DNA of 64,000 nucleotides from Gemmatimonadota bacterium. Its GTDB lineage: Bacteria > Latescibacterota > UBA2968 > UBA8231. The notes beneath the pieces were generated by a model, which worked only from the letters and a program-made list of their open reading frames with translations, made no database searches and had not been told where the DNA came from. Positions 26,203-35,419 of this stretch are shown piece after piece (position 1 is the stretch's first letter; each line of letters starts with the position of its first letter). Position numbers and translations under genes: made by a program. The stretch is taken from assembly GCA_018673255.1 (NCBI GenBank), contig JABHDC010000256.1:1-64000 (forward strand). Direction: 5' to 3'.

Positions 26203-27204
26203 ATGGCCAAGCTCAAGGTCGGAGTCGTCGGACTCGGCGGGATCGGCAACAACCACGCGCGTTGTTATACCGACAATCCGCATACCGAGATCGTCGCCGT
26301 ATGTGACATCATCAAGGAGCGTGCCGACAAGGCGGCTGCCACCTACGGGGCGCAGGCGTTCTACACTGTCCGTTCCATGCTTAAGAGTGGCATCAAACTC
26401 GACGGGTGCAGCATGTGCACGGCTGGTGTCGAGAATGGGGGCGACCACTACACGCCGACGATGGAGTTGCTGAAGGCGGGAATCCCCGTGCTGGGTGAGA
26501 AGCCGATCTCCAACGATGTGTCGAAGGCGCGTCGCATGGTGAAGCTGGCCAAAGAGAAGCGGGTCCGTTACGGCGTGAATCTCAACCATCGATTCACCCC
26601 CGCTGCACTGCGGGCCAAGCAATGGATGGAGGAAGGGCGACTCGGCGAGCTGAACATCGTGAATATGACGATGTGGATTAACAATCCGAACGAGTCTTCG
26701 CCGTGGTTCCACATTCGTGCGTTGCACCCCCATTCCCTGGACGTCATGCGCTACTTTGCCGGCGATGTAGATCGCGTGCAGGCCTTCTTCAAGAAGGGGA
26801 AGGGCCGTAAGATCTGGTCGAATGTGCAGGCCAATCTGCAGTTCACGAATGGCGTCATCGGTCATCTCACCGGTTCCTACGATGCCGGCGGCAGCTATGG
26901 TCTGGAAACGTGTGAGTTGGTCGGGTCAGAGGGCCGTGTCGTGATCAATGAGGCGTGTGAGAAGTTGAGCTATTATCCGCGCTTCTCGAAGGAAGTCGAA
27001 TCCTATGACTACCTCGGCGGCATGATGGGTTTCGGCGACACGTTCCCATCGCGGATCGGCGCCTGGGTCGAGGACCTGCGCAAGAAGACGGCACCGAGCA
27101 AGGTGGATGCGAAGGCGGAGGACGCGCTCAAAGTGCAGCTGGTGATCGAGAGCATCATCAAGTCCTGGGAGACCGGGAGGGTGATCAAGGTTCCGCAGGC
27201 GTAG
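26203..27204 (+). CDS. Gfo/Idh/MocA-family oxidoreductase
   Basis: 333 residues. The N-terminal Rossmann motif is VGVVGLGGIGNNHARCY. The catalytic Lys lies in GEKPISNDV, and a His-containing strand LHPHSLDVMRYF sits in the C-terminal domain. The family oxidises or reduces sugars and inositols with NAD(P). A good ribosome binding site (GAAGAGGAAG) precedes the ATG. It follows the Ldh_2 gene closely and probably acts in the same pathway. The sequence does not name the sugar. Confidence 0.9.
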   Translation: MAKLKVGVVGLGGIGNNHARCYTDNPHTEIVAVCDIIKERADKAAATYGAQAFYTVRSMLKSGIKLDGCSMCTAGVENGGDHYTPTMELLKAGIPVLGEKPISNDVSKARRMVKLAKEKRVRYGVNLNHRFTPAALRAKQWMEEGRLGELNIVNMTMWINNPNESSPWFHIRALHPHSLDVMRYFAGDVDRVQAFFKKGKGRKIWSNVQANLQFTNGVIGHLTGSYDAGGSYGLETCELVGSEGRVVINEACEKLSYYPRFSKEVESYDYLGGMMGFGDTFPSRIGAWVEDLRKKTAPSKVDAKAEDALKVQLVIESIIKSWETGRVIKVPQA

Positions 27205-27297
27205 GGTCTTGTGCGGCTCGGGGACGACGCCTCCGAGCCACGAATCCTTCGCCTGCACCTTGAGTGTGGGCGGCAACTGCAAAGCGGGAAGACGCAG

Positions 27298-27627
27298 ATG
27301 CTCTACACTGTGGGCAGCCGGTTGAGCTATCTGGAGACATTCCGGAAGATGGCGGGTGTCGCTGGTGGTGAACACTCTAAGAGTGAAGGGGGCCTGGTGG
27401 TACGCTCGATCGGGGAGGCTCGCAGGCTTGCTCGGGAGCGATTCTCCGGCGAAGACATGGGCATCTTCGGGCTGCAGGCTGTTTGGGACGATGATACGCG
27501 AGCAGTTACCGGCGGCTGGTGGCACGTGATCACACGATCGGTGCCGATTCTGATGCTCTCCCCAGATGGCGAGCCGATTCAGTGGCCTCGCGGGTCAGAA
27601 GAGCCTCCAGATGTCTGTCGAGTCTGA
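27298..27627 (+). CDS. Conserved hypothetical protein, 109 residues
   Basis: The frame is open from 27211, but ATG 27298 gives a compact protein starting MLYTVGSRLSYLETFRKM. It has an Arg-rich helix (IGEARRLARERF), then GIFGLQAVWDDDTRAV and GGWWHVI. The last segment looks like a small alpha/beta domain that I have seen in unnamed bacterial proteins. No motif allows a function. It follows the Gfo/Idh/MocA gene by 93 bp and converges with the isomerase gene. Confidence 0.6.
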   Translation: MLYTVGSRLSYLETFRKMAGVAGGEHSKSEGGLVVRSIGEARRLARERFSGEDMGIFGLQAVWDDDTRAVTGGWWHVITRSVPILMLSPDGEPIQWPRGSEEPPDVCRV

Positions 27628-27665
27628 GCCTATAGTAGATGAAGAGGGCCCAGGCGATCTGAGAT

Positions 27666-28502
27666 CTACAGGGTGATGCCCTCTGCTGCGGCAACGGAGC
27701 GGATGTGTGCTGCTGCGGCGGCGTAGGCGTCCTGGTCAGGCAGGTGCTCGAGCATGAGGGGCACGTCCGATGACAGGCGATCCAGTTCGTGCAGATAGGT
27801 TGGGTAGTCGAGGCCACCGGTGCCCGGGCAGCACTCATCCAGCTGCACGGTGAGGCTCTGGCCGAGGGTGATATCCTTCGCGTGGCAACTGACGATCTGT
27901 GGCCCCAGCTTGGTGAAACACTCGCGGATGACGGCCCCCGTATCGTAGAAGCGTGTCGGGCTGTTGATGATGTTCACCGGATCCAGATGGACGGCCATCG
28001 CTTCTCGATCGACGCGGGCAATCAACTCCAGATAACTATCGGGTGAATCCGGCAGCATCCAGGGCATCATCTCGATGGCCCACTTCGTCTGTACGGGATT
28101 CACTGCATCGATGATCTCGCGCAATGTGTCGATGATCCGGTCGACGGTCTCGGGCAGGAGATCGCGAGGATCGGGTCCATCCCACTTGGAACCGACAGAC
28201 CCCACCACATTCACACTGCACCGAGCGCCGATGGCTTCGGCCAGCCTCAGTGCGCCCTTGCACTTGTCGAGTGCTTCGGCTCGCGTCTGCGGGTCCAGAC
28301 TCACGGGGCTGCTCCACGCACCGACCTCGGCGATGACGAGATCGGCATCTGCGGCTGCGGTGCGGTAGTCGGCAATCAGGGCGTCAGGGGCGCCGATGGG
28401 CAGGGGACAATAGGCGGCGCGATAGCCGCGAGCCCGGTGCGCTTCGATCCAGGCCGCAGGCGTCTGCTGTTCCGGTGCAGGTATGGGGCCACCCAGGCGC
28501 AT
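27666..28502 (-). CDS. Sugar phosphate isomerase/epimerase family (TIM barrel)
   Basis: 278 residues with the AP-endonuclease-2-like barrel of xylose-isomerase-type epimerases. Metal-site segments WAIEMMPWMLPDS (Glu), VHLDPVNI (His/Asp), SCHAKDI (His) and LMLEHLPD (Glu) are all present. Such enzymes isomerise or epimerise free or phosphorylated sugars. The ATG at 28502 lies 34 bp after the end of the PduS-like gene, and all three genes to 30467 are on the minus strand. This makes a pduT-pduS-isomerase operon. The link between a microcompartment electron pair and a sugar isomerase is notable. Confidence 0.88.
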   Translation of the reverse strand: MRLGGPIPAPEQQTPAAWIEAHRARGYRAAYCPLPIGAPDALIADYRTAAADADLVIAEVGAWSSPVSLDPQTRAEALDKCKGALRLAEAIGARCSVNVVGSVGSKWDGPDPRDLLPETVDRIIDTLREIIDAVNPVQTKWAIEMMPWMLPDSPDSYLELIARVDREAMAVHLDPVNIINSPTRFYDTGAVIRECFTKLGPQIVSCHAKDITLGQSLTVQLDECCPGTGGLDYPTYLHELDRLSSDVPLMLEHLPDQDAYAAAAAHIRSVAAAEGITL

Positions 28503-28536
28503 GTGTCAGTCCAGTGAGGGGCAGACCAGGTGAGCG

Positions 28537-29910
28537 TCAGGACGTGGCGAGGATGATCTGCTGATCATCGACGGCCTCGATCGTGCCATTCACCGGGGCG
28601 TGCAGGGGTGCCCCAAGATCGATCGCCGCCACGTCGGCGATCAGATCGCCCTGTCGCACCGTCTGTCCGGGTATGACCTGCGGTGTTGCTGGCGCCCCCG
28701 CATGCTGCTTGAGAGGCAGCACGAGGCGTGAGGGGGGAGCGTCCAGTTCACGCAGTGGTGAGGGGATATCAAAGGGCCGCAGTCCCAGGCGCTGCACCAG
28801 TTGCTTGAGTGGCGTATGACGGGAGCCGTACATCGGATGGGCCTGCATCTTCTTGGGTGTTTCGCGCGGTCCCAGGCGTCCGCGCCCCTGGGGCAGCAGA
28901 TCGGCCTTGGCCTGCTGACAGGCTTCGCGTGGGAACAGATCCTCCGGGCAGGCCAGCAAGGTGCAGAGCCCGCACTCACAACAGAGTGTGCCCCAGTGAT
29001 TCCACGTGTCTTCGCCCTCAAGGTCGAATAGCAGTCCGCGCATGACCTTGTGGGGCTCAATGTCGTGGCCGAGCAAATACCGAGGGCACAACTCGGTGCA
29101 ATAGGAACACTGATCGCAGGCGGATTTTCCGATACGGTGCTTGGCCGTCTCGGGTGTCTCGGCCCGTTGCACCAGATGGTGATCGCCCGGCAGGACGATG
29201 ACACCCGCCGTGGTCTTGGTCACCGGCAGTGAACTGTCGCGTTGCAGCTTGCCCATCATGACGCCACCCACGTAGTAGGCGACATCCTCACTGGTTGTGC
29301 CACCGGCCTGTTCGATGAGCCAGGCCAGATCCACACCGAGTGGGACCCAGCCGGTGAAGGGGCGGGCCACGGCGCCGGCGACGGTCACCATCTTGCGAAT
29401 GACGGGGGTGCCGCGCGAGGCGGCGGCGAGATTGAAGAGACTCTCCACATTGCTGACAACACAGCCCACATCGAGTGGCAGTCCGGCCGACGGGATCAGG
29501 CGGCCCGTGGTCTCGTAGACGAGTATGTATTCGTCACCGGTAGGGTAGAAATCGCCGAGTTCGTGCAATTCGATGCCTGTGCCAGGCAGGAGAGGGCCGA
29601 AGGCAGCAATGGCATCGGTATGTTTGGATTTGAGCCCGAGGATGCCACGGCCTGCGCCGGTCGCCGTCATGGCCAGCTGCAACCCCTCGACGATCTGGGC
29701 TGCATGGTGGGCCATCAGTTCGGCATCCTTGTGCAGCAGGGGTTCGCACTCGGCGCCATTGGCGATGACCGTGTCCACCGATGGCGCATCGTTGCGACCT
29801 GCAAACTTGGCATAGAGCGGGAAACCGCCACCCCCGGCGCCAACCACACCAGCCTGACGAGCCTGGGCGGTGATCTGATCAGCCGCAGCGCCTGCTGACA
29901 CGGTGCTCAC
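28537..29910 (-). CDS. pduS-like: PduS-like / RnfC-like flavo-iron-sulfur oxidoreductase
   Basis: 457 residues, as in Salmonella PduS (451). The Gly-rich N-terminus (GVVGAGGGGFPLYAKF) is the RnfC/PduS NAD(H)/FMN-binding start. A SLBB region follows, then two 4Fe-4S motifs (CDQCSYCTELCP and CCECGLCTLLACP) and a C-terminal lipoyl-like hybrid domain (GDLIADVAAIDLGAPLHAPVNG). PduS transfers electrons between NADH and cobalamin or the microcompartment interior. Translation starts at GTG 29910, overlapping the TGA of the BMC gene (GTGA). It is tied to pduT on one side and the isomerase on the other. An Rnf C subunit is the alternative, but the BMC partner argues for PduS. Confidence 0.88.
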   Translation of the reverse strand: MSTVSAGAAADQITAQARQAGVVGAGGGGFPLYAKFAGRNDAPSVDTVIANGAECEPLLHKDAELMAHHAAQIVEGLQLAMTATGAGRGILGLKSKHTDAIAAFGPLLPGTGIELHELGDFYPTGDEYILVYETTGRLIPSAGLPLDVGCVVSNVESLFNLAAASRGTPVIRKMVTVAGAVARPFTGWVPLGVDLAWLIEQAGGTTSEDVAYYVGGVMMGKLQRDSSLPVTKTTAGVIVLPGDHHLVQRAETPETAKHRIGKSACDQCSYCTELCPRYLLGHDIEPHKVMRGLLFDLEGEDTWNHWGTLCCECGLCTLLACPEDLFPREACQQAKADLLPQGRGRLGPRETPKKMQAHPMYGSRHTPLKQLVQRLGLRPFDIPSPLRELDAPPSRLVLPLKQHAGAPATPQVIPGQTVRQGDLIADVAAIDLGAPLHAPVNGTIEAVDDQQIILATS

Positions 29911-30467
29911 AGTGTTTCACCGTAGAGTTCGGCCGATGGGGCCGGAATGACCACCTTGTTCACCAACAGACCCTTGGCCTCTACGACGGCTGCTCCTGCG
30001 TCGACGGCGGCATTCACAGCCGAGACCGGGCCGCAGACCCGACAGAAGGCCTTGCCACCCAGGGCCATGGCCAGCCGGATTTCGAGCAGTTGCACGTCGG
30101 CTGTCTTCACCGCCGTATCGGCTGCCTCGATCAGGGCGGCGACGGAGAACGACTCAATCAGACCCAGGGCCTCGTGGTCCTGTAGTATGACAGAGCCGCC
30201 CAGCGCCGGGAACAGGGCCGGGTCGACGTTGGGGATGATACAGGAGTCGATGAGGTATGTTCCGGCTGTCTCGGCGGCAACCTCGACTCCGGCTCGAACG
30301 TTGGCCACATCCCCGGCGACGAGAACCATGTATTTGCCTGAGCAGATCGTGCGATTCAGAAGCAATCGCAGCTCAGCGGTCTTCAACATTTGATCGGCGA
30401 CCAGGTAACCGGTCGCCACGCTCGACAACTCTACGAGCCCAATCGATTTCTTCTCAGATTCGTTCAA
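29907..30467 (-). CDS. pduT-like: PduT-like tandem-BMC shell protein
   Basis: 186 residues forming two BMC domains (about 8-90 and 100-180). It matches PduT along its length, including the pore-loop Cys in RTICSGKY (Cys42), the equivalent of the residue that binds a 4Fe-4S cluster in PduT. PduT trimers conduct electrons across the microcompartment shell to PduS. Translation starts at TTG 30467, decided by GGAGG upstream. No other shell or BMC enzyme gene appears in the window, so the pair is a satellite of a locus elsewhere or a shell-free electron conduit. The family call is firm. Confidence 0.9.
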   Translation of the reverse strand: MNESEKKSIGLVELSSVATGYLVADQMLKTAELRLLLNRTICSGKYMVLVAGDVANVRAGVEVAAETAGTYLIDSCIIPNVDPALFPALGGSVILQDHEALGLIESFSVAALIEAADTAVKTADVQLLEIRLAMALGGKAFCRVCGPVSAVNAAVDAGAAVVEAKGLLVNKVVIPAPSAELYGETL

Positions 30468-30609
30468 GAGACCCGCCCTCCACGCGGGAAATGAAGAAGC
30501 TGGGCAGGATCAGCGTTTGGGGCAAATGGCGTGGGGTGCCGGCGATGGTTGCGCTGAGGGCGTGGATACCCGAAATCCATACCGAACCCTTCGACCGAGG
30601 AGCTTCACC

Positions 30610-31776
30610 ATGTCTCAGTATCGCACCGCCTTCATCGCCTGCGGCGTCATCGCCCGAGTTCACGCCAGAGGCTGGCTCGGTGTGGACGGGCAGCCGACCC
30701 AGATCTCTGCCCTGGCCGATACCCACCCGGATGCCCGACAGGAATTCGGTGATTTCTTCGGTGTCGACGAATCCAAACGTTATGATGACTACCGGCAGAT
30801 GCTGGACCAGGAACGGCCGGATTTCGTCGATATCTGCTCCTGGCACCAACAGCACGCCGAAATGGTGATCGCCGCTGCCGCTCGCGGACCCAAGGCGATT
30901 CTGTGCCAGAAACCGATGGCTGTCGATCTGGGCGAGGCGGATGCCATGCTCACCGCTTGTGAGCGCAATGGCGTCAAACTCATCATCGCCTATCAGCGCC
31001 CGCACCACGCCAACTGGCTGGCGGCGCGCGATCTCATCCGTCAGGGGGTGATCGGCCGAGTCACGCAGGTCGTACTCGAGGAGGGGGGGAATATCCTCAA
31101 CACGAATTCTCACAATATCCGACTCGCCCTGTTCTTGATGGATGAACCCAACGTGGAATGGGTCATGGGCGCAGTAGAGCGCACGACAGATCAGGTCGAG
31201 CGGGGACTGCCTGCTGAGGATGCCTGTCTGGCCGTGGCCGGCTGCGCCAATGGGGCTTCCATCCTCATTCAGGGAAATCTCGTGGGTGGTCTCGGTCAGG
31301 GATGCAGAGTCATCGGTACCGAGGGGGTGATGGAACTGAGCACAGGGCGTCACCCGGACAGTGAGGTCCCATCTGACGCACCGATGTACATGCCTGAAGG
31401 GCCTTCGGCACGCTACAACCACGAATTCGGCACGGTCCGCTACCTGAGTTCAAAGGGGACCGGCTGGCAGCAGGTCGAGGTCCCTTGGCATGATAGCTGG
31501 GCGCACCAGTGCCAGGAGGCCATCGACTGGGTGGAAGGTCGGCAGGATCAACCCATCAGCCGGGCGGAACGGGCTCGTGCCGTGCAGGAAGTCATGATGG
31601 CCATGTTCGAATCGGCGCGGAAGCGTCAGCGCGTGTATCTGCCCCTCAAGACGAAGGTCAATCCCCTGACGCTGATGGTTGAGAATGGTGATCTGCCCAT
31701 CGAGTGGCCTGGTCGTTATGAGTGTCGTGCGCGTATCGTGCGCGGCGAGGCCATGTCGTGGCACGGGGATAAGTAG
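30610..31776 (+). CDS. Gfo/Idh/MocA-family oxidoreductase
   Basis: 388 residues. The Rossmann start is degenerate (FIACGVIARVHARGW, with ACGVIA where GxGxxG is usual). The catalytic CQKPMAVDL is kept, and the C-terminal domain ends in SWAHQCQEAIDWVEG. The ATG at 30610 is used; the frame upstream lacks a binding site. The weakened Gly motif suggests altered cofactor handling. It is divergent from the PduT-like gene across 142 bp and precedes the secreted hydrolase-like gene by 86 bp. A sugar or inositol dehydrogenase is the general expectation. Confidence 0.85.
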   Translation: MSQYRTAFIACGVIARVHARGWLGVDGQPTQISALADTHPDARQEFGDFFGVDESKRYDDYRQMLDQERPDFVDICSWHQQHAEMVIAAAARGPKAILCQKPMAVDLGEADAMLTACERNGVKLIIAYQRPHHANWLAARDLIRQGVIGRVTQVVLEEGGNILNTNSHNIRLALFLMDEPNVEWVMGAVERTTDQVERGLPAEDACLAVAGCANGASILIQGNLVGGLGQGCRVIGTEGVMELSTGRHPDSEVPSDAPMYMPEGPSARYNHEFGTVRYLSSKGTGWQQVEVPWHDSWAHQCQEAIDWVEGRQDQPISRAERARAVQEVMMAMFESARKRQRVYLPLKTKVNPLTLMVENGDLPIEWPGRYECRARIVRGEAMSWHGDK

Positions 31777-31862
31777 ACGTGCCGGGTGATGGCCCATCGC
31801 GTCGGGTGGCACCCAATCGACCCGACGGTCACCGGGCCGTTGCGAGGGGGTGGCGACTGATC

Positions 31863-33347
31863 ATGCTGCGTCAGATCCTGCTGGCTCTGCTGGTATGTCT
31901 GCCTGCGGCCGCTGGACATCCCGGACCCCAGGAACTGCTGGATCTCAAGTTGCAGACGGCCATGCTCACCGAGACGACGGGCACGATGACAGGAGAGGGT
32001 GTCGCCTGGCACGCGGCCTGGAGATCCACGGAATTCGTCCGCTATGCAAGAGAGAGTGAAGAGCGGGCATTTCTCGAAGCAGGGGTGATCTATTTTGATG
32101 CCCTCATCGGCAAGCTCCATACATCGCCGGATGGCTTCAAGGGTTGGGTTGGTCCCTTCATCTACGACGAATCCGTCATCGGTGATGTGCACGTGGGTGA
32201 TGCGATCCTCGTCAATCCCATGCTCGAGTGGGTGGAATACGTGCACACCGAGCTTGCCGCTGACCAGCGCCCTGCCTTCGAGGCGACCGCCTCGCGGTAT
32301 CTGGACCTGGCCCAGCATATCTGCGACAAGTGGGACGCGCGGGGCACGTGGTGGGAGTCCGGTCACGCCGGTGGTTACATCACCTGGGATCAGTTCCTGT
32401 CGCCGGATGATCTGACGCGCTTCCAGCAGCGCGGCGATGTGCGCACGGCGAGACTCGGTCTGCAATTCAACAAGCAGCAGAGCATGGGCATCGTGCATCT
32501 GAGACTCTACCGGCTCACCGGTGACGAGGAGCATCGGCGGCGGGCACAGCTGATCTTCCAGCATGCGAAGGCACGGTTGACGTTGTTCGAGGGGCACTAT
32601 ACGTGGAACTACTGGGAGCCCTTTTATCCCGGAGACGTGGTCAGTGTCGAGCCACCTGAACTGAATCTCTGGGTGGCGACCCATCCGCATCGGAACTATC
32701 AGAGTGGTGAGGTGAGCGAGTTTGTCGAAGCCTTCCACAGTGGCCTCGTCTTCTCAGCTGAAGACATGCAGCGTCTGGTGCGCACAAACTGGCGTATGTG
32801 GAATGGCGATCGAGAGGAACCCGCCTACGCCAACTCGGATGCTGCCGTCACGCAGGCGGCCGTTCCCGGATACGAACCGCCGTTGTCCGATGGACACGGT
32901 CGAGCGGGCACCCTGTGGCGGGCGTTGGCTGACTTTGATTCGACTCTGAGCCACCTGGCAGAGAGGACGGCATCGAATACGAGATTCGAACGACGTTACG
33001 ATCTTCCCGTGTCGGAATTCCAGTGGCCGCAGACTGAATCAACCTATCTCAGCATGATCTCTGTGTTGCCCCCGGCAGGTGCGTCGGGTCAGCAGCGATA
33101 CCTGGTGAGCAAAGCCCGTGCGCCCGGTCATCTGCGCATCCTGCTGATCGATGCAGATGGCGGCAGTGAGCTGGCCGAACTCTACGCCGGCGCGACACCG
33201 GGTGGTGTCGACGGGCGAGAGGGTGTGCTGATTCGAGAGTGGGATGCGACGATCGCGGCAGGTGCGTATCGCGTGCGCTGGGTCTTCACCTCGCCAGAGG
33301 GTCAGAGCGAATACCGGGACTACCCCATCGCCGTAACCCAGGATTGA
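31863..33347 (+). CDS. Secreted (alpha/alpha)6-type protein, glycan lyase/epimerase-like
   Basis: 494 residues with a signal peptide (LLALLVCLPAAAG). A helical-toroid domain follows with repeated YFDAL/YRLTGDEEHRRRA-type helices, TWNYWEPFYPGD and many Trp/Tyr residues. A beta domain at the C-terminus starts near SMISVLPPA. This resembles D-glucuronyl C5-epimerase or polysaccharide-lyase barrels, but I cannot assign one. ATG 31863 is chosen as the start because the signal peptide begins there. The stop lies inside a hairpin shared with the convergent methyltransferase gene. Extracellular polysaccharide processing is a fair guess. Confidence 0.65.
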   Translation: MLRQILLALLVCLPAAAGHPGPQELLDLKLQTAMLTETTGTMTGEGVAWHAAWRSTEFVRYARESEERAFLEAGVIYFDALIGKLHTSPDGFKGWVGPFIYDESVIGDVHVGDAILVNPMLEWVEYVHTELAADQRPAFEATASRYLDLAQHICDKWDARGTWWESGHAGGYITWDQFLSPDDLTRFQQRGDVRTARLGLQFNKQQSMGIVHLRLYRLTGDEEHRRRAQLIFQHAKARLTLFEGHYTWNYWEPFYPGDVVSVEPPELNLWVATHPHRNYQSGEVSEFVEAFHSGLVFSAEDMQRLVRTNWRMWNGDREEPAYANSDAAVTQAAVPGYEPPLSDGHGRAGTLWRALADFDSTLSHLAERTASNTRFERRYDLPVSEFQWPQTESTYLSMISVLPPAGASGQQRYLVSKARAPGHLRILLIDADGGSELAELYAGATPGGVDGREGVLIREWDATIAAGAYRVRWVFTSPEGQSEYRDYPIAVTQD

Positions 33348-33371
33348 GGCGCAACGCGCAGAGTCGCCTCA
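33345..33371. terminator. Hairpin spanning both stop codons of convergent genes
   Basis: TGAGGCG (33345-33351) pairs with CGCCTCA (33365-33371). The left arm contains the TGA of the plus gene and the right arm the complement of the minus gene's TGA, so one stem marks both ends. Confidence 0.55.
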
Positions 33372-33992
33372 GCCTCGCGGGCGCTGGAATGTGGCGATGG
33401 ACACGCCACCATGCTGGGCACCCTCCAGGTCATCGGTCTGATCGATGGCATCAAGACCCTGGGCCTGGATCGTGTCCACGAATCCGGGAGTGAGGATCCA
33501 CGGTGGCCCCGCCTCGAAGGATCGCGGCGTGTCGCCGACGATGGCAATGGCCAGCAGCAACCCGCCTTCGGCAACAAAGTCAGCGATGCGTGCGATCGTC
33601 TCGGCCTCATAGGCAGGCGGCAGCGCCTGGATCGTATAGATCTCCAGCACGAAATTGAAGTGTTGGTACCATTCGAGAGGCGGGTTGAGCAGGTCTGCAA
33701 CCACCCAGTCGACGCCTGAATCGACGAACCGGCGACGGCAGTGATCGATGGCGGACGAGGACACGTCGAAGGCGGTGACTGCAAATCCGCGGGAGGCGAG
33801 TTCGACGGCGTCATCACCCATTCCACAGCCGACAACCAGCGCCGAGAGACCTTTCCCCTGGATGGGGCTGCGCTCGAGCCATGCACTGAAATGAGGGTGC
33901 GTCTCCATGTTGGCCCACGGAACGCCACTGCCATCGGTATCGGTATCCCGATACAGGGGCTCAAACCATTCTGTGGGGCGATCCTCGTTCAT
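33369..33992 (-). CDS. Class I SAM-dependent methyltransferase (TPMT-like)
   Basis: 207 residues. SAM motif I is ALVVGCGMGDDAVELASRG; motif II AVTAFDVS and post-motif VADLLNPPLEWYQHFNFVLEI follow. The N-terminal WFEPLYRD and GVPWANMETHP segment resembles thiopurine methyltransferase-type enzymes, which methylate thiols, selenium or tellurium species. The acceptor substrate is not readable. It is flanked by the GH4 gene (53 bp) on the same strand and may be co-transcribed. Confidence 0.85.
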   Translation of the reverse strand: MNEDRPTEWFEPLYRDTDTDGSGVPWANMETHPHFSAWLERSPIQGKGLSALVVGCGMGDDAVELASRGFAVTAFDVSSSAIDHCRRRFVDSGVDWVVADLLNPPLEWYQHFNFVLEIYTIQALPPAYEAETIARIADFVAEGGLLLAIAIVGDTPRSFEAGPPWILTPGFVDTIQAQGLDAIDQTDDLEGAQHGGVSIATFQRPRG

Positions 33993-34045
33993 ACGATCCT
34001 TCTGATGAGATGTGGCCTGATGTGCAAGATGGGCGTGGGTTCGAC

Positions 34046-35419
34046 TCAGGAGCCAGTGCTGAATTGCGGCAGGAGGTCCGCAGAGGAGGCCAGCAGTTCA
34101 TCGAGCATCGCCGTCGCTTCGCGTGGCGGAATCGCCATCTCATCGATGAGCAGTGCCTGCAACGCGGCGTTGCGGTCCCCCTTCACGCCGGCATCGGCTA
34201 CCAGTTCGTGCCAGACGAAGCGCTTCTCCAGGATGCCCTTCAGGACCTGTGGCGCATCACCCATGGTGAGGGCCCGTGCGCCGGTGGAATCGGTTACCGC
34301 CTCAACTTCGACCTCCGCTGTGGCGGGGAGATTCGGGATCGCAGATCCATTGGCCAGATTGAGGATGCAGACCTGACGACGACCCGTGGCCATGGCGCCG
34401 ATCAGTGTGGCCAGTCCTTCCCCATGGATGCCATCCTCCTTCTGTTCGGGTAGCTGAACCTTGTCGAGAATGCGACCGTATTCGGTGAGGAACTCAGCAC
34501 GGATCTCAGGCGAAGCCGGTTCCTGGTCGAGCATCGATTCGGCGGCGTCATAGCCGTGGCTGCGAGCCGATTCGGCCAGCGTATAGGGGAGGGATGCCTG
34601 GTCAGGGACACGAGCGGCGAAGGGATAGAATTCGATGATGTGACCATCATCGGGATAGACGATGCGGTGGCCGTAGGCGGCTGACAGGTCGGCGCTCATC
34701 TGATGGGCGGGTGGTGTGTCGGCGTCGGCTGTTCGTCGCAGCAGTTCTGGCAACAGATCCTGCCCCTTGTGGCGCAGGGTGGTGAACCAGTAGTAGTGAT
34801 TGGTGCCGATCCACCGGCACTCCAGTTCGTCGGCTGGCACACCCAGCAGCTCTGCGGCGGCACCGATGCCGCCCTGTACGCCGTGGCAGATGCCGATCGA
34901 CGTGATGGGCGAATACTTGTGCAGGGCCCGCATGATCGCAGCCATCGGATTGGAGTGATTCAGCAGAATCGCATGGGGGCAGCGTTTCTCCATCCGCTTG
35001 CAGATCTGCAGGTAGGCGGGAATCGAGCGCAATCCCATCATCATGCCTGCCGGGCCGGCCGTGTCACCGATGACCTGGTGAATGCCGTATTTGGCCGGGA
35101 TGTGCATGTCGGCACTGTGGTAGTAGGAGTCGTAGACATTGCGAGTGACCTCGGCCCCACTGCCGCCGATGGAGGAGACTGCAAATCCGGCACCGTCGAG
35201 GGCATCATCCAGATCCGCCGTCGATCGTACACGCAGCCCGGTCCCTGAGGCCTGCGCCAGGCGACTCCCAAGGGCGGCCATGAGCTGGGTCTTCTCTGAG
35301 TCGATGTCATACAGCACGATCTCGTAGCCGCTCAGTTCGTCCGCCAGAGACAGATCCGCCAGCACGCGCGGGAAATAGAGAGATCCTCCACCGAGACATG
35401 CGATTTTCGTATTTGCCAC
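34046..35419 (-). CDS. GH4 family NAD-dependent glycosidase (alpha-galactosidase/6-phospho-glucosidase type)
   Basis: 457 residues. The NAD-binding CLGGGSLYFPRVLADL opens the protein. HSNPM and ICHGVQGG carry the Cys/His metal ligands, and GTNHYYWFTTLRHKG and GEGLATLIGAM complete the GH4 pattern. GH4 enzymes use NAD+, Mn2+ and reductant to cleave alpha- or beta-glycosides by redox elimination. GTG 35419 is chosen because GAGGG precedes it at the right distance. It is divergent from the flavodoxin-like gene. Substrate (galactoside, glucuronide or 6-phosphosugar) cannot be decided. Confidence 0.9.
   Translation of the reverse strand: MANTKIACLGGGSLYFPRVLADLSLADELSGYEIVLYDIDSEKTQLMAALGSRLAQASGTGLRVRSTADLDDALDGAGFAVSSIGGSGAEVTRNVYDSYYHSADMHIPAKYGIHQVIGDTAGPAGMMMGLRSIPAYLQICKRMEKRCPHAILLNHSNPMAAIMRALHKYSPITSIGICHGVQGGIGAAAELLGVPADELECRWIGTNHYYWFTTLRHKGQDLLPELLRRTADADTPPAHQMSADLSAAYGHRIVYPDDGHIIEFYPFAARVPDQASLPYTLAESARSHGYDAAESMLDQEPASPEIRAEFLTEYGRILDKVQLPEQKEDGIHGEGLATLIGAMATGRRQVCILNLANGSAIPNLPATAEVEVEAVTDSTGARALTMGDAPQVLKGILEKRFVWHELVADAGVKGDRNAALQALLIDEMAIPPREATAMLDELLASSADLLPQFSTGS

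Noticed and set aside
27628..27665. GTAGAT/ATCTAC inverted repeat between 27.63 and 27.67 kb as a terminator
   Set aside because: Only 6 bp of stem with a roughly 20-base loop and no T tract; chance in this composition.
27666..31776. Expected further BMC shell or signature-enzyme genes
   Set aside because: Checked both sides of the PduT/PduS-like pair; neighbours are sugar oxidoreductases and an isomerase with no encapsulation-type partner.
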